Part shown: piece after piece, positions 55,738 to 63,740 of the stretch
Layout: each line of letters opens with the position of its first letter
Numbering within the stretch: position 1 is the first letter of the stretch
Assembly (NCBI GenBank): GCA_020072845.1
Contig: JAIQGF010000002.1
Span: 1-64,000, forward strand
DNA from: Terriglobia bacterium
GTDB taxonomy: Bacteria; Acidobacteriota; Terriglobia; Terriglobales; Acidobacteriaceae
Direction: 5' to 3'
Length of the DNA stretch: 64,000 nt
Program-made: the position numbers and the translations under genes
Notes under the pieces: model-generated
Database searches by the model: none
What the model saw: the letters and a program-made list of their open reading frames with translations, nothing else
Told to the model about the DNA's origin: nothing

Positions 55738-57906
55738 CTATCTCGGCCTGGCCAGCACCAGGGTGATGTCGTCGGGCTGCTCGGCGCCGCCGATCCAATC
55801 GAGCACCGCGGAAATAACCAGGTCGGAAATGCGCGCCAGCGGCAGGTGCCGGTTTTCGCGAACCAGGTCCACCAGGCGCTGCTCGCCGAATTCCCCAAAA
55901 TCATTTTCCGGCTCCGTGATGCCGTCGCTATAGGCGATGAAAATGTCGCCGGGCGCGAGCGCGACCTTGGTCTCGTCGTAGGGGACGGAGTCAAACAGAC
56001 CGACCACCGTCCCGCCGACATCCAGGCGAGTCATGCCGTCCACGTGCAGCACCAGCGGAGCCAGGTGTCCGGCGTTGCAGTAGCTGAGCGAGCGGCTGCG
56101 GCCGTCGTAGGTGCTGAAAAACAACGTCGCGTACTTCTCGGTGGGCGTGCTGTAAAAAAGCTGGCGGTTGAGCAGCGTCATGACGGCGGCAGGGGAGAGG
56201 TCGCCGTTGGCGTAAGCGAGCGCGGTTCCGTGGTATCCGGGGTTGCTGCCGGCCACCGCCGCCGACATGGCGGGCACGACCGCCGCTTCCAGCGTGTAGG
56301 CGCGAACCGCGGAGTGGATGGTGGCCATCAACAGCGCCGCCGAAATACCCTTGCCGCTGACGTCGCCCACCGCCAGCGCCACCTTGCCGGCCTCCAGCGG
56401 CAGAAAATCATAGTAATCGCCGCTGACGGTGCGGGCCGGACGGCAAATGCCGTGCAGTTCCAGCGCCGGAACCTCGGCGGACTGTCGCGGGAACAACTGC
56501 GCCTGCACTTCCTGCGCGATGACCAGCTCGTTCTCCAGCCGCTGCTTTTCCTTTTGTTCCAGCATCAGGCGTTCCAGCGATGCCGTCATGGAATTGAACG
56601 AGGTCTCCAGGGCGGCGAGTTGATCTTCGCTGCGGATCTCGATGCGATGGCTGAATTCGCCGCGATTGACGTGCTGCGTCGCGCGGTAGAGCGCCGCCAC
56701 CGAGCGCGTGATGGTGCGGGTGAGACGCACGCCGATGATCAGCGCCAGCAGTTCGATGACGCCGAACAGCACCACGATCACCACCAGCACGCCGAGAATA
56801 AACGTTGCCGACTGGCCGACGGTGCGAAACAGCCGGCCGTAGAGCAGCGACGGCCGGGTCACCACCGCCAGCAGGGCGGTGCGGTTCTTGCCGGATTTCC
56901 AGTCGAGCACTTGCAGCAGGCTTCCGCCGGTGATTTCGCGATCGAAGCGGTTGGCGGGCGGCGGCAGCTTGCCGGCTTTCACTGCCGCGGGCGTGCCGGC
57001 CACCGATTCAGGGCTCAGATCCAGGCGCTCCTCGCCAATCGTCAGTTGGGTGCCGCCCTGTTTCTGGCGGCGGGCAGCCTGCGCCTGATCGGAACCGGTC
57101 TTGTCGTTAGGTTGCGCCGGCTGGGAGGGGGAGAAGATGGCGAGGGAAACCTCGCCAAGCTGCGCGCCGACTTTCCCCAGCAGTTGTTCGTCAACCGGGA
57201 CGCTGGAGATGAGCACCAGGCCGCCCTTGGCCGCGGGAATGGTGTCGGCCACGCGCAACAGGATTCGACCGCCGTCCAGGGCGAGGCTCCTGGCGTCCTT
57301 CGCGCTTTCGGGGGGCAGCGCCACCGGCGTCGCGCCGGAACGCAAGGTGAAAGCCTTGCCGCGGAACCAGGCAGTGATCTCGCGATCGGGGTAGCTGGGT
57401 TCGAGTCCGCTGGCCTCTTGCAGCAGCGCCTCATCCGGGGTCGCACCCTTGGAGAGACGCTCGGCCGTCTGCAGCGCCATACGGTGATTCAGCGCGCCCA
57501 GTGTCGTCACTTCGTTTTGCAAGTCGGAGCTGGCGACGTAGGTGGCGAACTGCCAGGCAAACAGGTACGCGGTAATCAGGCCGATGGTGAGCAGCAGGAT
57601 GACCGGGATCACGCCGATGAAAACGTAGGTGACGATCAGCCGGTTGCGCAGCCGCCACATCAGCTTGCGCCGAAGCCAGCGCAGCCCGAGCACGGCGCCC
57701 AGGCAGATCGTCACGTAAGCCAGGAACCGGATCCAGCCGATCAGGCCGGCACTGCCTCCCGGCTTGGCCAGCAGCGACACGGACCAGATCAGGAGCAGCA
57801 GCAGATCGAGCCCGGCGAAATACGCCGCGACCCGGGCCAGGCGGCTCATGCGCGGCCAGTAGAGGTAAAACTGGCGGCGCAAATAACGATGGGCGACGTC
57901 AAACAT
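55738..57906 (-). CDS. RsbU-type PP2C phosphatase with membrane sensor and HAMP domain
   Basis: The product of 722 residues has four or so membrane helices in the N-terminal half flanking a periplasmic sensor region, a HAMP domain near 400 (RTITRSVAALYRATQHVNRGEFSHRIEIRSEDQLAALETSF-like), a coiled coil (EQKEKQRLENELVIAQEVQAQLFP), and a C-terminal SpoIIE/RsbU phosphatase domain with metal-binding Asp in SGDYYDFL, VGDVSGKG and YSDGITEP, and PDDITLVL. It would dephosphorylate an anti-sigma antagonist in partner-switching control. ATG 57906 is preferred over TTG 57915; TATAAT at 57938-57943 is a likely -10 box. Confidence 0.88.
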   Translation of the reverse strand: MFDVAHRYLRRQFYLYWPRMSRLARVAAYFAGLDLLLLLIWSVSLLAKPGGSAGLIGWIRFLAYVTICLGAVLGLRWLRRKLMWRLRNRLIVTYVFIGVIPVILLLTIGLITAYLFAWQFATYVASSDLQNEVTTLGALNHRMALQTAERLSKGATPDEALLQEASGLEPSYPDREITAWFRGKAFTLRSGATPVALPPESAKDARSLALDGGRILLRVADTIPAAKGGLVLISSVPVDEQLLGKVGAQLGEVSLAIFSPSQPAQPNDKTGSDQAQAARRQKQGGTQLTIGEERLDLSPESVAGTPAAVKAGKLPPPANRFDREITGGSLLQVLDWKSGKNRTALLAVVTRPSLLYGRLFRTVGQSATFILGVLVVIVVLFGVIELLALIIGVRLTRTITRSVAALYRATQHVNRGEFSHRIEIRSEDQLAALETSFNSMTASLERLMLEQKEKQRLENELVIAQEVQAQLFPRQSAEVPALELHGICRPARTVSGDYYDFLPLEAGKVALAVGDVSGKGISAALLMATIHSAVRAYTLEAAVVPAMSAAVAGSNPGYHGTALAYANGDLSPAAVMTLLNRQLFYSTPTEKYATLFFSTYDGRSRSLSYCNAGHLAPLVLHVDGMTRLDVGGTVVGLFDSVPYDETKVALAPGDIFIAYSDGITEPENDFGEFGEQRLVDLVRENRHLPLARISDLVISAVLDWIGGAEQPDDITLVLARPR

Positions 57907-58082
57907 GAAGGTCAATACTCAAAGGCTGAACCAACGAATTATAGCTGGCCCGGCCGGCTGAATCCGGCGGCGCCAAGGGCAACTCTTTTTCTACTAATGA
58001 TACGAATCGGCGCCGCCGCGGGTTCGTTTTTGCACAGAAAAATTCCGATATGCACAGGCAAGAAAGCGGAACGCGGAGTTGA

Positions 58083-58115
58083 GTCACCAATGGTGACAAT
58101 TCCCGGGTGTATTCT
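58083..58115 (+). promoter_or_regulatory. Inverted repeat and -10 box before receiver gene
   Basis: GTCACC-AAT-GGTGAC at 58083-58097 is a perfect inverted repeat. TATTCT at 58110-58115 ends 7 bases before the ATG at 58123. A regulator bound at the palindrome would sit close to the -35 position. Confidence 0.45.
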
Positions 58116-58122
58116 TCTGCCG

Positions 58123-58500
58123 ATGAGCGAGCGGCCTGCCATCCTCGTAGTGGACGACGAACCTTCCGTCCTGCTGACCTATTCGATGATCCTCCGCCAT
58201 AGCGGGTACAGAGTCATCGGTGTCGCCACCGCCCGCGAGGCCAAAGTCGTGCTTGCGGAAGAACGCTTTGACATGCTGGTCTGCGACCTGGCGCTGGAAG
58301 GACGCCGCAGCGGTCTGGAGGTGCTGGATTTCGCGCGCGCGCGCTACCCCGGCATTCCGGCCGTCCTGCTCACCGGTTATGCCGACCGCGAGCTGGGCGA
58401 GGAGACGGAGCGAAAGCGCATCACGCTGCTGTCCAAGCCGATCGAAGTGAAGGACCTGCTGGACACCATCGGCGGGCTGGCGCGCAAGCAGAGCGCCTAG
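58123..58500 (+). CDS. Single-domain response regulator
   Basis: The product of 125 residues is a receiver domain: ILVVDDEPSVLLTYSMILRHSG (acidic pocket), MLVCDLALEG (phosphorylated Asp), AVLLTGY (Thr switch) and LLSKPIEVKDLL (Lys). There is no output domain. It is divergent from the RsbU-type gene by about 215 bases and may belong to that signalling set. The ATG at 58123 has a TATTCT ending 7 bases upstream and no Shine-Dalgarno. Confidence 0.88.
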   Translation: MSERPAILVVDDEPSVLLTYSMILRHSGYRVIGVATAREAKVVLAEERFDMLVCDLALEGRRSGLEVLDFARARYPGIPAVLLTGYADRELGEETERKRITLLSKPIEVKDLLDTIGGLARKQSA

Positions 58501-58505
58501 CCGCC

Positions 58506-58706
58506 TCAGATTTCCGGATACAGATCGAAAAATGCTTCGACGCTGGTGCGGAGCTGCTTTTCGATGTCTTCCTTGCTGCCCTCAAGAATGTGCATGGTGA
58601 CGCGCGCCGTGCGCCCGTGCTTCATTTTGATGGGGGCATCGTCAATTTCCTCAATGTCCTCCGAGGGCAGCAGGCGCATTCCATAGATGAGACAAAGATT
58701 GGCCAT
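58506..58706 (-). CDS. Small hypothetical protein
   Basis: The product of 66 residues is acidic and mostly alpha/beta (LCLIYGMRLLPSEDIEEIDD, HGRTARVTMHILEGSKEDIEKQL, SVEAFFDLYPEI). I do not recognise a family. Support for it being real comes from a perfect TATAAT at 58714-58719 that ends 7 bases before the ATG at 58706 with no ribosome-binding site, the layout of the other candidate leaderless genes here. It ends 5 bases from the receiver gene, tail to tail. Confidence 0.65.
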   Translation of the reverse strand: MANLCLIYGMRLLPSEDIEEIDDAPIKMKHGRTARVTMHILEGSKEDIEKQLRTSVEAFFDLYPEI

Positions 58707-58844
58707 GCGGAGAATTATAGGCTTCAGGCTGCGGGCTTCAGGCGCGCAGACGAACTCAGGATGACGCCGGATCTAATGTGAGCTTTATGGCGGGCTCATG
58801 CACCCTGAAGCCTGACGCCTGCAGCCTTGGTTTAAAATGCCCCC

Positions 58845-59537
58845 GTGCTGAAACTTGCAAGCGCGATGCTGCTGGGGTGGGGAATGATCGGCTTCGCCCA
58901 AGAGCAACCCAAGAAAGCGCAGCCGCCGGCGCCGCCGATGAGGGTCAACATCCTGAATGTCTGCGCGCCGAACGAGGCCGAGCAAAAAGAAATTACGGCG
59001 GCGCTGGGGCGCGTACCGCAGCGTCCCAGTTTTGGGCGCGACTACGAGATCACGCGCGGCCACACCACCGCGGAAGATAGTTCGGGCTCCGAGTGGGTGC
59101 GCATCCGCCGCGAATTTGCCAAAGCCATGCCGCTGCTGGCAGTGCAATTCACCTACAGCGACGACCCGAAGAACACGCTCGAAACCGCGGTGTTCTATTC
59201 ACGCGAGGCGAAAGACGTGATGCAGGTTGCGCTCGAAGACCAGGTCGCCAGCGGCACCAGCCCGGCGGTAGTGCTGGCCGCGGACACGCCCGTGAGTCAC
59301 ATCCGGATTGAGCGCTTTGGCAAGCCGTCGCTGGTGCTGGCGCGCTGCGGCAACGTAGACCAGACGGCGTACGAGCCGCTGTTTCGCACCGCTTCGCAGA
59401 TCATGGCGGCCTACCGGGCGCGCCTGGACGCGAAACAGATCGTGCCGTCGGAATTGGGCCGGGGTCCGGGCGGTGGGCATCGTCCCGCCGGCGTGAAGCC
59501 GATGGGGCGGCGGCGTGCTCCCGAATCCAAACCATGA
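58845..59537 (+). CDS. Exported hypothetical protein
   Basis: The product of 230 residues has a short signal peptide (LASAMLLGWGMIGFAQ) and a mature region without a motif I can name (VNILNVCAPNEAEQKEITAALGRVP, ETAVFYSREAKDVMQVALED, RIERFGKPSLVLARCGN), ending in a basic, Pro-rich tail. The start is GTG at 58845. TAAAAT at 58833-58838 ends six bases before it, so it may also be leaderless. It is 18 bases upstream of trxB in the same direction, so the two may be cotranscribed. Confidence 0.75.
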   Translation: MLKLASAMLLGWGMIGFAQEQPKKAQPPAPPMRVNILNVCAPNEAEQKEITAALGRVPQRPSFGRDYEITRGHTTAEDSSGSEWVRIRREFAKAMPLLAVQFTYSDDPKNTLETAVFYSREAKDVMQVALEDQVASGTSPAVVLAADTPVSHIRIERFGKPSLVLARCGNVDQTAYEPLFRTASQIMAAYRARLDAKQIVPSELGRGPGGGHRPAGVKPMGRRRAPESKP

Positions 59538-59555
59538 AAGCGTAATCCAACAAAC

Positions 59556-60488
59556 ATGGACAACGTCAGGAAGACGATCATTATCGGGTCCGGATGCGCG
59601 GGCCTCACGGCCGCGATTTATGCGGCGCGCGCCAACCTCAAGCCGCTGCTGATCGAGGGCCACGAGCCGGGCGGGCAGTTGTCGCTGACCACGCTGGTGG
59701 AAAATTTTCCCGGATTTCCCGAAGGCATTCAGGGTCCGGAACTGATCGAGAACATGCGCCGCCAGGCGGCGCGCTTCGGCGCCGAGTACCTGACCGGCGA
59801 CCTGATCAGCGCCGACCTTAAGAACGATCCGTTTTCGCTGAAGATCGGCAAGGACGTGGTGCGCACCGAGACCTTGATCATCGCCAGCGGAGCTTCCGCG
59901 CGCTGGCTGGGCCTGCCGGGCGAGATGGCGCTGATCGGACACGGGGTCAGCTCCTGCGCCACCTGCGACGGATTTTTCTTCAGCGGCAAGGAAATCGTGG
60001 TTATCGGGGGCGGCGATTCGGCGATGGAAGAGGCGCTGTTTCTCACCCGCTTCGCCACCAAGGTCACGGTCATCCACCGCCGCGAGCAGTTCCGCGCCAG
60101 CAAGATCATGCTCGACCGCGCCCGCGCCCATCCGCAGATCCAGTTCCTGCTCAACACCGTGGTGGACGACGTCTATGACGTTGCGAGAAAAGAGGTGACG
60201 GGGCTGCGCCTGCGCAACGTCAAGAGCGGCGAGTCGTGGGATTTTCCGACCAGCGCGATGTTTCTCGGCATCGGGCACATTCCGAATGCCAAGATGTTCG
60301 GCGACCAGCTCGACGCGGACCAGGACGGATACCTGATTACGCGCGATTACGTTTTGACCCGCGTTCCCGGCGTCTTTGTTTGCGGCGATGTCCAGGACCG
60401 GCGCTACCGGCAGGCGATCACCGCCGCCGGGACCGGTTGCATGGCGGCGCTGGAAGTGGAGAAATTTCTCGAAGCGCGGGGAGAGTGA
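59556..60488 (+). CDS. trxB: Thioredoxin reductase
   Basis: The product of 310 residues is a low-molecular-weight flavoprotein disulfide reductase that uses NADPH to reduce thioredoxin. FAD motif IIIGSGCAGLTAAIYAARA, substrate-side GGQLSLTTLVENFPGFP, the redox pair in SCATCDG (Cys134 and Cys137), NADPH motif VVIGGGDSAMEEALFL and the C-terminal FVCGDVQDRRYRQAITAAGTGCMAA are all present. The length is normal. The protein is cytosolic. A GAGTACY heptamer array begins at its stop codon. Confidence 0.96.
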   Translation: MDNVRKTIIIGSGCAGLTAAIYAARANLKPLLIEGHEPGGQLSLTTLVENFPGFPEGIQGPELIENMRRQAARFGAEYLTGDLISADLKNDPFSLKIGKDVVRTETLIIASGASARWLGLPGEMALIGHGVSSCATCDGFFFSGKEIVVIGGGDSAMEEALFLTRFATKVTVIHRREQFRASKIMLDRARAHPQIQFLLNTVVDDVYDVARKEVTGLRLRNVKSGESWDFPTSAMFLGIGHIPNAKMFGDQLDADQDGYLITRDYVLTRVPGVFVCGDVQDRRYRQAITAAGTGCMAALEVEKFLEARGE

Positions 60489-60720
60489 GTACCGAGTACT
60501 GAGTACTGAGTACCGAGTACTGAGTACTGAGTACCGAGTACTGAGTACGCCTACTACGCAGCAGGTACCACTGGTTTCAACAAACCGCCTTGGGAAGGGC
60601 ACGGCTTCAGCCGTGCCGCCCGAGCCCGCAAGACGCTGGCTTTAGCCCCTGAGGGAAGGATTTCAAAAGAAACGTAAAGCGTGCAGCAGAATCACAACGC
60701 TCGGTACTCGGTACTCCGCA
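60488..60720. repeat. GAGTACY array with partner array and family B palindromes
   Basis: 60488-60547 has eight 7-base units with a higher-order 21-base period (GAGTACC, GAGTACT, GAGTACT). 60594-60655 holds GGCACGGCTTCAGCCGTGCC and GGCTTTAGCCCC. A short inverted partner (CTCGGTACTCGGTACTCCG) lies at 60699-60717. The gap from trxB to the next gene holds nothing else I can name. Confidence 0.9.
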
Positions 60721-60796
60721 CAGCCCGTCGTGATGCACATCCTACTGACCAATCCCCCGCAATGTGATACAAACATCGGTTTGCCTGCGGAGCCGG

Positions 60797-61711
60797 ATGC
60801 TACGGGAACTGTTCATAGGCCTATCCACCAGCGGCGCCCTGCGCGCCTTCGCTGAACGTTCATCCATCGGACAGAAGATGTCGCGGCGGTTCGTCGCCGG
60901 GACCACGGTGGAAGATCTGCTCGCCACCGCCGAGGCGGTCAATGCCAAAGGCATGACGGTGAGCGTGGACAATCTCGGCGAGAACGTCAGCAACGCCGCC
61001 GAGGCCGAGGCGAGCGCGCAGCTCTATCACCGGCTGCTCGACCTCATCACCCAGCGCGGCCTGACGGCGAACGTTAGCCTGAAGCTCACGCACATGGGCC
61101 TCGACGTGGACGCCAAGCTCTGCGAAAAACTGGTTTCCGGGCTGGTGGAACATGCCACAAAGCTCGACAATTTCGTCCGCGTGGACATGGAAGGCTCGCC
61201 CTACACGCAGCGCACGCTGGACTTGGTGCACGAACTGCACGGCCATTATCCCGGCCACACCGGCGCGGTGCTGCAGTCCTACATGAAACGCAGCGCGGCG
61301 GACGCGGAAAAATTGATCGCCAGCAAGATTCGCATCCGGCTGTGCAAGGGCGCGTACAAGGAACCGCCAGAGATCGCCTACCAGGAAAAATCCGAGGTGG
61401 ACGCCAATTACCTGAAACTCACGAAGATGCTGTTGAAGAGCGGTGTCTACCACGGCATTGCCACTCACGACGAGCGCATCATCCAGCAGACGATGCTGTT
61501 CGCGGAGAAAGAAAACATCGCGCGCGATTCCTTCGAGTTCCAGATGCTCCACGGCATCCGCCGCGACCTGCAGGAGCGCATCGTGCGCGAAGGCTGGCGC
61601 ATGCGCGTCTATATTCCGTTTGGCACCGAGTGGTATCCCTACCTGATGCGGCGGCTGGCGGAGCGCCCGGCGAACGTGTTCTTCATTGCGAAAAACATCT
61701 TCCGGGGATAG
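60797..61711 (+). CDS. Proline dehydrogenase
   Basis: The product of 304 residues is the FAD-dependent monofunctional proline dehydrogenase (beta-alpha barrel), which oxidises proline to pyrroline-5-carboxylate and passes electrons to the respiratory chain. Family blocks: FVAGTTVEDLLATAEAVNAKGMTVSVDNLGE, NVSLKLTHMGLD, VDMEGSPYTQRTLDLV, RIRLCKGAYKEPPEIAYQ, and the C-terminal FEFQMLHGIRRDLQE and VYIPFGTEWYPYLMRRLAERPAN. I use ATG 60797, where the family begins and GGAG lies upstream, not GTG 60764. Confidence 0.94.
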   Translation: MLRELFIGLSTSGALRAFAERSSIGQKMSRRFVAGTTVEDLLATAEAVNAKGMTVSVDNLGENVSNAAEAEASAQLYHRLLDLITQRGLTANVSLKLTHMGLDVDAKLCEKLVSGLVEHATKLDNFVRVDMEGSPYTQRTLDLVHELHGHYPGHTGAVLQSYMKRSAADAEKLIASKIRIRLCKGAYKEPPEIAYQEKSEVDANYLKLTKMLLKSGVYHGIATHDERIIQQTMLFAEKENIARDSFEFQMLHGIRRDLQERIVREGWRMRVYIPFGTEWYPYLMRRLAERPANVFFIAKNIFRG

Positions 61712-61727
61712 GCTTGCGCGTCCGCTA

Positions 61728-61749
61728 TTCCGTGTAATACACGTGTGAC
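61728..61749 (+). promoter_or_regulatory. Candidate RHH operator
   Basis: GTGTAATACAC is an 11-base palindrome overlapping ACACGTGT, immediately before the ATG. Ribbon-helix-helix antitoxins commonly repress from such sites. Confidence 0.4.
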
Positions 61750-61971
61750 ATGAAGACCTCGGCTGTCACGATTCGGCTGGAGCCAGAACTGGAGAAGCTT
61801 CTCGACACGGTTTGCAGGGAATCGGGGCGCACCCGAAGCGACGTTCTGCGAGACGCCCTCAAGCGGCAACTGTCGATCCTTCGCGTGGAGCAGTTGCGCC
61901 GCCAAGTCATGCCGTTCGCCGAAGCGCTTGGCTATCTGAGCGATGAGGATGTGTTCAAGGCCATCTCGTGA
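61750..61971 (+). CDS. Ribbon-helix-helix (CopG/MetJ-type) protein, possible orphan antitoxin
   Basis: The product of 73 residues has the ribbon strand SAVTIRLEPELEKLLD and helices CRESGRTRSDVLRDALKRQL, the pattern of CopG-type DNA-binding antitoxins. The C-terminal half (VEQLRRQVMPFAEALGYLSDEDVFKAI) resembles the toxin-binding tails of such proteins. No toxin gene is adjacent: about 115 bases of repeat DNA follow and then an opposing gene. GTGTAATACAC just upstream is a candidate operator. Confidence 0.85.
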   Translation: MKTSAVTIRLEPELEKLLDTVCRESGRTRSDVLRDALKRQLSILRVEQLRRQVMPFAEALGYLSDEDVFKAIS

Positions 61972-61989
61972 GCCATACTCGCCCCAGGA

Positions 61990-62062
61990 AAAATCTCCCT
62001 CAGGGGCTAAAGCCCACTATTTCTGCGGTCTCGAGCGGCACGGCTGAAGCCGTGCCCTACCC
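61990..62062. repeat. Family B palindromes
   Basis: GGGGCTAAAGCCC at 61995 and GGCACGGCTGAAGCCGTGCCC at 62038-62058, between the RHH gene and the opposing glycosyltransferase gene. Confidence 0.8.
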
Positions 62063-62086
62063 AAAAACCGATTTCTGAAACCAGAA

Positions 62087-63640
62087 TTAGTTCCAGTGCT
62101 TCCATCGCCACCAGGTCTTCTGCGGGTCAGACTTGGCGCCGCGGCAAAGATAGATGGGAGTGTTTTCCTCCGCCATGCCGAAGCGCTGGTAATGCTCGTA
62201 TTCCTGGAATGATGTGCAGCTGTCCTGCACGTCTTCGCGCTTCCACTGGATCACGATGAAGTTGTCATAGTGCTGCTTGGGCGGACCCCAGAACCAGTGG
62301 TTCTGGTGACGCGAGATGGCGCCCGGGAGACCGTACTGGGGACCGAACAGGTCAATGGCTCCCGCTTCGCCGTAGTTCCCTGCGTAGATGCCGGTTTTTG
62401 CGCGCTCTTCCGGCGGCAGCGAGTTGTAAATGCCGGCGACTTGGCGCGCCAGTTCCGGCCAGCCAAACTGGTCACCGATCGGCTGCGGCAACGGTCCCGC
62501 GTGGTGCACCTCCTGCTTGGGCGGAGTGAAGCCGAGTGCCTGGGTGTAGGCGATGTAATGCTCCGGCGACAGCATCCATGTGGCGAGCGGGAGCGTGGGC
62601 AAGGTAAGGATGAGAATGATCGCGACCACCGCGGCCCTGGTCCATGCAGCGCGCGCGGACAACCAGCGCTCAATCGCCACCGCGCCGGCGGCGAAGAGCA
62701 TGGGATACATCGGGAAAAGGTAGTAGTCCTTGGCGTGCGCCAGTTCCATAGTGACAAAGAAAACCACGAAGGCCAGCCCAAACACGCGCCGGCCTTGGTC
62801 GCGCAGCAGCCAGACCAGCCCGGCAAGCCAAACGGGGAACAGGATTGGGTGCGTGGCGATGATCTGCTGCACGGTGAACGCCACCGGTCCGAGGACAACG
62901 TTCTTGCCTGACCGGCGAACGTTTTCCAAGTCTTCCAGCGTGGGGAAATGGTGCCGGATTTGCCAGATCAGGTTGGGCAGGAATAGGGCAATGGCGATGG
63001 CGCCGGCAATCCATATCCAGGGCTTAAGAAACTCACGCCGCAACGGCGTCAGCAACAGTGCCAGGGTGACGGCGAATCCGAAGAACAGCGTGGAGTGTTT
63101 ATTCTCCAGTCCCAAGCCGGCCAGGACGCCGAACCACAGCCACAGGCGCGAATCGCCGGTGCGGAGAATGCGCGCGATGACGAAGACGCAGCCCATCCAG
63201 AACAGCGGCTCGAAAGCATTCATGGTGAGCAGGCTGTCCATCACCAGCAGGCCGGGGCACATTAGGACCGCCAAGCCGGTGAGGAACTGGGCGTAGCGTC
63301 CGCCTCCGAATTCGCGCGCGACCAGGATGGAGAGCGCCACCAGGGCCGTGCCCGCCAGCGCCGGCAGGATGCGCAGCGCCGCCAGCGATCCTCCCATCAG
63401 CAGCGCAACCTTGGCGTACACGGCGATCAGGGGGGCGCAATCCACGTAGCCCCAATCGAGGTGGCGCGCCATGTCGAGGTAATAGAGTTCGTCGCGGAAG
63501 TAACCGTAATGCCGGACGCTGGTGAAAACATGCAGCAGAAGCTTGGCCGCACAGAGGCCGATCACAACGCCGATTGCGAAGCGGGGAAGCGGCGGGGGTT
63601 CGGCGGATATTGGGGTTGAAGTAACGGCGCTGCTTGACAT
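62087..63640 (-). CDS. GT39/PMT-type membrane glycosyltransferase
   Basis: The product of 517 residues has about 10-11 membrane helices. Near the N-terminus the loop GYFRDELYYLDMARHLDWGYVDCAPLIA carries the acidic residues (DE) that act as catalytic base in the PMT/ArnT superfamily. The segments NAFEPLFWMGCVF and LENKHSTLFFGFA are typical of PMT_2 proteins, and the C-terminal 120 residues form an exported domain. It probably transfers a sugar from a polyprenyl-phosphate donor to an outside acceptor. The acceptor is unknown. Confidence 0.85.
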   Translation of the reverse strand: MSSSAVTSTPISAEPPPLPRFAIGVVIGLCAAKLLLHVFTSVRHYGYFRDELYYLDMARHLDWGYVDCAPLIAVYAKVALLMGGSLAALRILPALAGTALVALSILVAREFGGGRYAQFLTGLAVLMCPGLLVMDSLLTMNAFEPLFWMGCVFVIARILRTGDSRLWLWFGVLAGLGLENKHSTLFFGFAVTLALLLTPLRREFLKPWIWIAGAIAIALFLPNLIWQIRHHFPTLEDLENVRRSGKNVVLGPVAFTVQQIIATHPILFPVWLAGLVWLLRDQGRRVFGLAFVVFFVTMELAHAKDYYLFPMYPMLFAAGAVAIERWLSARAAWTRAAVVAIILILTLPTLPLATWMLSPEHYIAYTQALGFTPPKQEVHHAGPLPQPIGDQFGWPELARQVAGIYNSLPPEERAKTGIYAGNYGEAGAIDLFGPQYGLPGAISRHQNHWFWGPPKQHYDNFIVIQWKREDVQDSCTSFQEYEHYQRFGMAEENTPIYLCRGAKSDPQKTWWRWKHWN

Positions 63641-63651
63641 GGCTGAGTGGT

Positions 63652-63705
63652 TCTCGGTTATCGGTCGTCGGTTATCAGTCGGTCAATCGACGGCAACGAG
63701 TCCGC
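63652..63705. repeat. GGTTATC heptamer array
   Basis: Steps of GGTTCTC, GGTTATC, GGTCGTC, GGTTATC, AGTCGGT lie between the glycosyltransferase start and the NCS1 gene end. Confidence 0.8.
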
Positions 63706-63740
63706 GATCTACACGTCTTCCAGCTAGCGATCAACCGTGC

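Noticed and set aside
55846-58122. Long plus-strand frame opposite the RsbU-type gene, continuous with the receiver gene at 58123
   Set aside because: Only the part from 58123 matches a known fold (receiver). The rest is antisense to a well-supported gene.
60488-60547. Tandem arrays considered as CRISPR
   Set aside because: Units are 7 bases with no unique spacers, and no cas gene is present. They are simple tandem arrays.
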